A stretch of 19,624 bases of DNA from S010-25 sp964466455 (GTDB lineage Bacteria; Pseudomonadota; Gammaproteobacteria; SZUA-229). A program made the position numbers and the translations under genes. The stretch lies in the NCBI GenBank assembly GCA_964466455.1, contig CAYXNL010000043.1, positions 1-19,624 of the forward strand. Reading direction: 5' to 3'. The notes under the pieces are model-generated. The model saw nothing but the letters and a program-made list of their open reading frames with translations, did no database searches and was not told the DNA's origin. Positions within the stretch are counted from its first letter, which is position 1; each line of letters begins with the position of its first letter. Shown here in pieces: positions 15,439 through 19,624 of this stretch.

Positions 15439-15990
15439 ATGCCTACACCTGAAAAAACTGAACAGATTTTACAGACTCACGCCGGACTAATTCTGGCAGT
15501 GGTACAAACCATTAACAATCCACAGTTAAAACCCCATCTCGATCAGGCACTACAGGCGTCTGCAGAAAATGGCTGGCAATCTCTGGTTACTGTCATAAAA
15601 AAAATCCTTGCGGGAAATCGTGACCAGTCATTATTAAATGATCTGGATGACGAAGACGGCATTATTATTGACAGTATTTTAAAAGGCCTGCAGGACGCAT
15701 CAACGCTACCCAAATCGGAAACCAGTGGTGATGCAACGCAGGCAGCGCCGATGCTGGCAAGGATGATTAATGAAGCCCGCCGGGGTGACCCTAATGCAGT
15801 AACGATGCTGGGTAATATGGCGGAACAAATGTCAGTAACCGGTGGTGATATGGCCAGTCTGAGCGCCGTAATCAAAAGCATGATTGACGGTGAACGTGAT
15901 GTCGATAAACTCTGTACTCGAATGGGACCCCAGGGTGAATCACTGATTACACAGATTCTCAGTGAACTGGCAAAGCTGGATATACACTAG
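15439..15990 (+). CDS. Hypothetical acidic soluble protein
   Basis: A 183-residue protein I do not recognise. It lacks a signal peptide and membrane helices and looks helical and acidic. Two helical parts can be seen: residues 1-60 (HAGLILAVVQTINNPQLKPH, then QSLVTVIKKILAG) and 100-183 (APMLARMINEARRGDPNAV, then SVTGGDMASLSAVIKSMIDGERD). A DDEDG-rich linker lies between them. The phrase NARRGD-like plus GGDMASLSxxI recalls short helical repeats, but no named domain can be claimed. It starts 75 bases after valS on the same strand with no terminator in between, so read-through is likely. The ribosome site before ATG 15439 is poor. It converges on clpB, whose stop lies 51 bases away. Confidence 0.72.
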   Translation: MPTPEKTEQILQTHAGLILAVVQTINNPQLKPHLDQALQASAENGWQSLVTVIKKILAGNRDQSLLNDLDDEDGIIIDSILKGLQDASTLPKSETSGDATQAAPMLARMINEARRGDPNAVTMLGNMAEQMSVTGGDMASLSAVIKSMIDGERDVDKLCTRMGPQGESLITQILSELAKLDIH

Positions 15991-16041
15991 AAGTCTGTCC
16001 GAGAACAGGTGTCGTAGCAGGGAACGTCTAAAATATATTAA

Positions 16042-18657
16042 CTACACAACTTCCTGCAATACTGCGGCTTTACTAAAAGCCAGATCGCCATTACGAACCG
16101 TCACTTCAATCGTACCACCCGGCTGATATTCACCACGTAACAACATTTGTGCCAGCGGGTTTTCCAGATGCTGCTGGATAGCGCGTTTCAGTGGTCTTGC
16201 GCCATACACCGGATCGAAACCCAGTTCACCAATCACATCATAGGCTTCATCACTTAAACTCAGAGTAATATCCTGTTCATGCAGACGTTTGCCAAGTTGC
16301 GCTATCTGAATGCGTGCAATATCACGTATCTGTTCACGTCCGAGCGGGTGGAAAACAACGCTTTCATCAACCCGGTTAATAAATTCAGGTCTGAAATGTT
16401 GCGCGACAACATCCATTACCACTTTCTTCATTTCATCATACTTACCTTCCGATGATAGCTCCTGAATCTGCTGAGAGCCCAGATTTGAGGTCATGATAAT
16501 AACCGTATTGCGAAAATCAACCGTCCTCCCCTGACTGTCTGTCAGACGACCATCATCGAGTACCTGCAACAGTATATTAAAGACATCCGGGTGAGCTTTC
16601 TCTATTTCATCAAGCAGCACAACAGAATAAGGTTTGCGTCGAATCGCCTCGGTCAACATGCCGCCTTCTTCATAGCCAACATAACCCGGTGGCGCACCAA
16701 TTAACCGCGAGACCGAATGTTTTTCCATGTATTCGGACATATCAATACGCACCATGGCATCTTCCGTGTCGAACATAAACTTCGCCAGTGCCTTGGTCAA
16801 CTCGGTTTTTCCCACACCGGTCGGGCCGAAAAACATAAACGAACCACTGGGTTTACTCGGGTCAGACAGTCCGGCACGTGCCCGACGAATTGCATTTGCC
16901 ACCGCCTCAACGGCCTCTCTCTGGCCGATTACCTGTGCGCCGATTTCATCTTCCATACGCAGCAGTTTTTCCTGTTCTCCTTCGAGCATTTTGCTTACCG
17001 GAATACCTGTCCAGCGCGATACAATTTCTGCAATTTCATCACTGTCCACTTTATTACGCAGCAGATGCGTCTGATTTTCCTGCTGCGCTGAATTTTCCGT
17101 AATTGCCGCAGCACGGGCAATTTTAGCTTCCAGCTCAGGAATTTTCCCATACTGCAATTCCGACATTCTGGCCAGGTCTCCAGCCCGATGCGCAGTTTCC
17201 AGTTCCAGCCGCGCATTTTCCAGCTCTTCTTTCAACTGTTTGGAACCCTGAACCAGTGATTTTTCAGCCGTCCACTGTTCTTCGTAATCCCGGTATTCTT
17301 TTTCCAGTTGTAAAAGTTCTTCTTCAAGTATTCCCAGCCGTTTAAGTGATGCTTTATCGGTATCTTTTTTCAGTGCTTCGCGTTCAATTTTTAACTGGAT
17401 AATCCGCCGGTCGAGACGATCCATCACTTCCGGCTTGGAATCCAGTTCCATACGAATCCGGCTGGCCGCTTCATCCACCAGATCAATAGCCTTGTCTGGT
17501 AACTGGCGACCACTGATATAACGATGAGAAAGTGTAGCCGCAGCAACAATGGCCGGGTCGGTAATTTCCACACCATGATGAATTTCATAGCGCTCTTTTA
17601 AACCGCGCAATATTGCCACGGTATCCTCAACGCTTGGTTCATCCACCTGCACTTTCTGAAAACGACGCTCCAGGGCAGCATCTTTTTCAATATACTTCCG
17701 GTATTCATCCAGCGTGGTTGCACCGACACAGTGCAACTCTCCCCGAGCCAGTGCTGGTTTCAACATATTACCGGCATCCATTGCGCCTTCACCGCCACCA
17801 GCACCAACCATGGTATGTAATTCATCAATAAACAGAATAATCTGGCCTTCCTGCTGAGCAAGATCATGCAACACTGCTTTCAGACGTTCTTCAAACTCTC
17901 CGCGGAATTTTGCCCCGGCAATTAACATTCCCATATCCAGTGACAGAATACGTTTGCTTTTTAAACCTTCTGGGACTTCGCCATTTAAAATACGTTGCGC
18001 CAGACCTTCGATAATAGCGGTTTTCCCCACCCCCGGTTCACCAATTAATACCGGATTATTTTTTGTCCGCCGTTGTAACACCTGAATCGTCCGCCGAATT
18101 TCCTCATCACGGCCTATCACCGGATCCAGTTTGCCCTGTTGGGCGCGTTCGGTTAAATCAATGGTATATTTTTCCAGTGCCTGACGATTTTCTTCTGCAT
18201 TCGGGTCATCCACCGTCTGCCCGCCACGCACCTGCTCAATAGCCTGATCCAGTTTTTTACTGTCAGCACTCAGACGACGCAGTATATCGCCCGTTTTTGT
18301 CTGACTATCAACCAGCGCAAGTAAAAACAGCTCGCTTGAGATGAATTTATCCTTGCGTTTTTGCGCTAGCCTGTCAGCCTGATTTAACAGGCGACCGGTT
18401 TCATTGGATATCTGTACATCACCCTGATGGCCATGTACCTGTGGCATCGCAGCAAGCTCCTGATTGAGCTGATTTTGTAAAGCGTCACCATTGACCCCGG
18501 TTGCGGATAATAAATGCATAACCGTACTGCCATCTTGTGCCAATAAAGCAGCAAGAACGTGTACCGGTTCAATAAACTGGTGGTCTCTGCCTACAGCCAG
18601 CGACTGTGCTTCACCCAATGCAGACTGAAAACGACTGGTAAATTTATCGGTTCCCAT
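16042..18657 (-). CDS. clpB: ATP-dependent disaggregase ClpB
   Basis: An 871-residue Hsp100 chaperone (E. coli 857) that, with DnaK, extracts and refolds proteins from heat-induced aggregates. The order is an N-domain with two Clp repeats (1-145), then AAA1 with Walker A GEPGVGKT at 206-213, Walker B ILFIDE at 274-279 and arginine fingers in ALERRF near 331-332. The long M-domain coiled coil (about 405-525) distinguishes ClpB from ClpA/ClpX. AAA2 follows with Walker A GPTGVGKT at 611-618 and Walker B VVLLDEIEKAH. There is no ClpP-binding IGF loop expected or seen. The start is well supported by AGGAGG 6 nt upstream, but that site is partly paired in a leader hairpin. It lies downstream of pgeF, as in E. 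coli. Confidence 0.98.
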   Translation of the reverse strand: MGTDKFTSRFQSALGEAQSLAVGRDHQFIEPVHVLAALLAQDGSTVMHLLSATGVNGDALQNQLNQELAAMPQVHGHQGDVQISNETGRLLNQADRLAQKRKDKFISSELFLLALVDSQTKTGDILRRLSADSKKLDQAIEQVRGGQTVDDPNAEENRQALEKYTIDLTERAQQGKLDPVIGRDEEIRRTIQVLQRRTKNNPVLIGEPGVGKTAIIEGLAQRILNGEVPEGLKSKRILSLDMGMLIAGAKFRGEFEERLKAVLHDLAQQEGQIILFIDELHTMVGAGGGEGAMDAGNMLKPALARGELHCVGATTLDEYRKYIEKDAALERRFQKVQVDEPSVEDTVAILRGLKERYEIHHGVEITDPAIVAAATLSHRYISGRQLPDKAIDLVDEAASRIRMELDSKPEVMDRLDRRIIQLKIEREALKKDTDKASLKRLGILEEELLQLEKEYRDYEEQWTAEKSLVQGSKQLKEELENARLELETAHRAGDLARMSELQYGKIPELEAKIARAAAITENSAQQENQTHLLRNKVDSDEIAEIVSRWTGIPVSKMLEGEQEKLLRMEDEIGAQVIGQREAVEAVANAIRRARAGLSDPSKPSGSFMFFGPTGVGKTELTKALAKFMFDTEDAMVRIDMSEYMEKHSVSRLIGAPPGYVGYEEGGMLTEAIRRKPYSVVLLDEIEKAHPDVFNILLQVLDDGRLTDSQGRTVDFRNTVIIMTSNLGSQQIQELSSEGKYDEMKKVVMDVVAQHFRPEFINRVDESVVFHPLGREQIRDIARIQIAQLGKRLHEQDITLSLSDEAYDVIGELGFDPVYGARPLKRAIQQHLENPLAQMLLRGEYQPGGTIEVTVRNGDLAFSKAAVLQEVV

Positions 18658-18660
18658 AGG

Positions 18661-18698
18661 TAACCTCCTGAATGATATTTACCTTAAATATGAGGTTA
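18661..18698 (-). promoter_or_regulatory. clpB leader hairpin sequestering the Shine-Dalgarno (candidate RNA thermometer)
   Basis: In the minus-strand RNA, TAACCTC (18698-18692) pairs perfectly with GAGGTTA (18667-18661), which holds the GAGG of the AGGAGG ribosome site (18669-18664). The next bases ATATTT (18691-18686) pair with AAATAT (18680-18675) around a 5-nt loop AAGGT. A 7-nt bulge CATTCAG separates the two helices on one side. The clpB ATG is at 18657. An A/U-rich inner helix, an asymmetric bulge and an occluded Shine-Dalgarno are features of bacterial RNA thermometers. Function depends on transcription starting upstream of 18698. Confidence 0.55.
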
Positions 18699-18714
18699 TT
18701 CACAACAATCTCAA
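18685..18714 (-). promoter_or_regulatory. Alternative sigma-70-like promoter in the clpB leader
   Basis: On the minus strand TTGAGA (18714-18709) and TATTTA (18690-18685) are 18 nt apart. If this is the active promoter, transcription would begin inside the hairpin and remove its upstream arm. It competes with the thermometer reading. A TATTAT box further upstream (near 18733) has no good -35. No convincing sigma-32 promoter was seen. Confidence 0.3.
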
Positions 18715-18780
18715 TGGTACGCCGATGATAATATTTTTTCGATACGGAACAGAGCCGTACGCACTATCTTTTCACCGCAA

Positions 18781-18802
18781 GGGAACCCCTGAATCAGCTC
18801 AT
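18781..18802. repeat. Possible terminal remnant of the fold-back repeat family at the pgeF stop
   Basis: The sequence beginning GGGAACCCCTGAATCAG matches the inverted right end of the 7247-7367 element at about 17 of 21 positions. It includes the pgeF stop codon (18796-18794). The match is short and could be chance; it is listed because another family fragment abuts the parE stop. Confidence 0.25.
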
Positions 18803-19591
18803 CCAGATCAGGCTTGCCATACGTCCAATATCATTATCACGGCGGTAGGAATAAAATAGATCGGACTGTGTGCAGGTGCAAAAATCACCCCCATAAAACT
18901 GCGTAACACCGATTGCCTCCAGCAGAGATTGTGCCAGACGATAAATATTACACCGATAATGTGAGGCATCAACCGGTTCAAATGCTGATAGCGTTGCCGG
19001 ATGTTTCTCATAAAAAGCCTGGAAAACTTCGTCGCCCAGCTCAAATTTTTCTGCACCAATGGCCGGGCCAAACCACACCAGCAGATCCTGTGGGTGGCTG
19101 GTCATGGTGGCAACCATCTGTTCCAGCACACCGGCATGCAGACCTCGCCAACCAGCATGTGCCACGGCAACTTCGCTACCTGAACGATTACAGAAAAAGA
19201 CCGGCAGACAGTCAGCCGTCATCACTGCACAAACGATATTTTTATTTTGTGTATAGCTTGCATCCGCATCCGGCGGGTGATTGCAATCAACGTTATCTGC
19301 ACAGACTACACGGCTGCCATGAAGTTGATTCAGCCAGCGGGGTGACGAAGGTAAGCCGGCGGATGTTATAAGCCATTGTCGGTTTGCTTTAACTCGCGCT
19401 GGATCATCACCCGTATGCAAAGCAAGATTAAATCCGGCATTATCCCCGTTATCGGCAGAAGATAATGATGATGTTGCTGCCGACACGGGTATCTGTCTGG
19501 TAGTCACCAGCGCGTGGACATGACCGGCTACCGGCCAATGTGCAACAACAAAGCCTTTTTCAGCCAGCTTCTGATTTAGCGACAGACTCAT
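18794..19591 (-). CDS. pgeF: Peptidoglycan editing factor PgeF (YfiH/LACC1 family)
   Basis: A 265-residue protein of the multicopper polyphenol oxidoreductase-like (DUF152, LACC1) family. The metal-site triad is present: H91 (LNQLHGSRVV), C128 (TADCLPV) and H145 (VAHAGWRG). The conserved FGPAIG and the C-terminal DLFYSYRRDN are also seen. E. coli YfiH hydrolyses L-Ser from mis-made UDP-MurNAc-L-Ser, preserving L-Ala in peptidoglycan stems; relatives act as purine nucleoside phosphorylases. Residues 40-55 look like a short Ser/Asp/Asn-rich insertion before the conserved LALHTGDDP. It precedes clpB as in E. coli, where rluD lies upstream; that region is outside the window. An AGGA site about 6 nt upstream supports ATG 19591. 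Confidence 0.95.
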   Translation of the reverse strand: MSLSLNQKLAEKGFVVAHWPVAGHVHALVTTRQIPVSAATSSLSSADNGDNAGFNLALHTGDDPARVKANRQWLITSAGLPSSPRWLNQLHGSRVVCADNVDCNHPPDADASYTQNKNIVCAVMTADCLPVFFCNRSGSEVAVAHAGWRGLHAGVLEQMVATMTSHPQDLLVWFGPAIGAEKFELGDEVFQAFYEKHPATLSAFEPVDASHYRCNIYRLAQSLLEAIGVTQFYGGDFCTCTQSDLFYSYRRDNDIGRMASLIWMS

Positions 19592-19598
19592 TCTGTTC

Positions 19599-19624
19599 CT
19601 GTTATTACTGCTCTGTTATTACTG
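19599..19624. repeat. 14-bp perfect tandem repeat upstream of pgeF, running off the window
   Basis: CTGTTATTACTGCT (19599-19612) is repeated from 19613 for at least 12 bases up to the window edge. It begins 8 bases upstream of the pgeF start. On the coding strand it reads as repeated CAGTAATAACAG and so may include duplicated stop codons of an upstream gene. The true copy number lies outside the window. Confidence 0.85.

Noticed and set aside
15991..16041. CTGT/ACAG inverted repeat between the convergent unknown gene and clpB
   Set aside because: Only 4 bp of pairing and no T-tract; chance level.
18742..18760. ATACGG/CCGTAC hairpin between pgeF and clpB
   Set aside because: On the transcribed strand it is followed by A residues rather than T, so it is not an intrinsic terminator for pgeF; no other role is evident.
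18699..18793. Sigma-32 heat-shock promoter for clpB
   Set aside because: I looked for CTTGAA and CCCCAT-like boxes at proper spacing on the minus strand. Only a partial CCCTTGCGG is present, without a matching -10.

Overview
The window is a chromosomal, housekeeping-type segment of a non-enteric gammaproteobacterium of moderate, slightly AT-leaning base composition. The evidence is family-level protein similarity plus gene order. xerD-dsbC, lptG-lptF divergent from pepA, pepA ahead of valS, and pgeF-clpB are all arrangements known from Gammaproteobacteria. I cannot name the genus. There is no CRISPR array, prophage, tRNA, rRNA or intact transposase.

Layout. Positions 1-2300 hold two convergent envelope genes: the 3' end of a PAP2-type phosphatase (+) and an ArnT-like lipid-linked glycosyltransferase (-). 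Positions 2455-6302 hold a leftward block of parE (topoisomerase IV subunit B), dsbC (periplasmic disulfide isomerase) and xerD (chromosome dimer resolution). Positions 6378-6776 hold a Lys/Ala-rich histone H1-like gene with its own promoter and an intrinsic terminator just before xerD. About 550 gene-free bases follow, ending in a 121-bp near-complete imperfect palindrome immediately upstream of a small RDD-family membrane protein gene (+). lptG and lptF (-, overlapping, LPS export) come next and are divergent from pepA (+). pepA is followed by a small acidic gene of unknown function and by valS; a holC gene, often found between pepA and valS, is absent. A second unknown gene (15439-15990) lies between valS and the convergent pgeF-clpB pair.

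Functional themes. Envelope biogenesis is represented by PAP2, ArnT-like, LptF/LptG and PgeF. Chromosome topology and segregation are represented by ParE, XerD and the H1-like protein, with PepA a known Xer accessory in Escherichia coli. Protein quality control is represented by DsbC, ClpB and PepA.

Non-coding highlights. (a) A hairpin in the clpB leader pairs with the Shine-Dalgarno sequence, a candidate RNA thermometer. (b) A repeat family has one complete 121-bp fold-back copy and a half-copy abutting the parE stop codon, with a possible third trace at the pgeF stop. (c) Perfect 14-bp tandem duplications sit at the parE start codon and just upstream of the pgeF start codon. (d) Paired 20-bp direct repeats bracket a candidate promoter of the arnT-like gene. 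No complete new multigene system is visible; the more novel signals are these regulatory and repeat structures and the two unknown genes.
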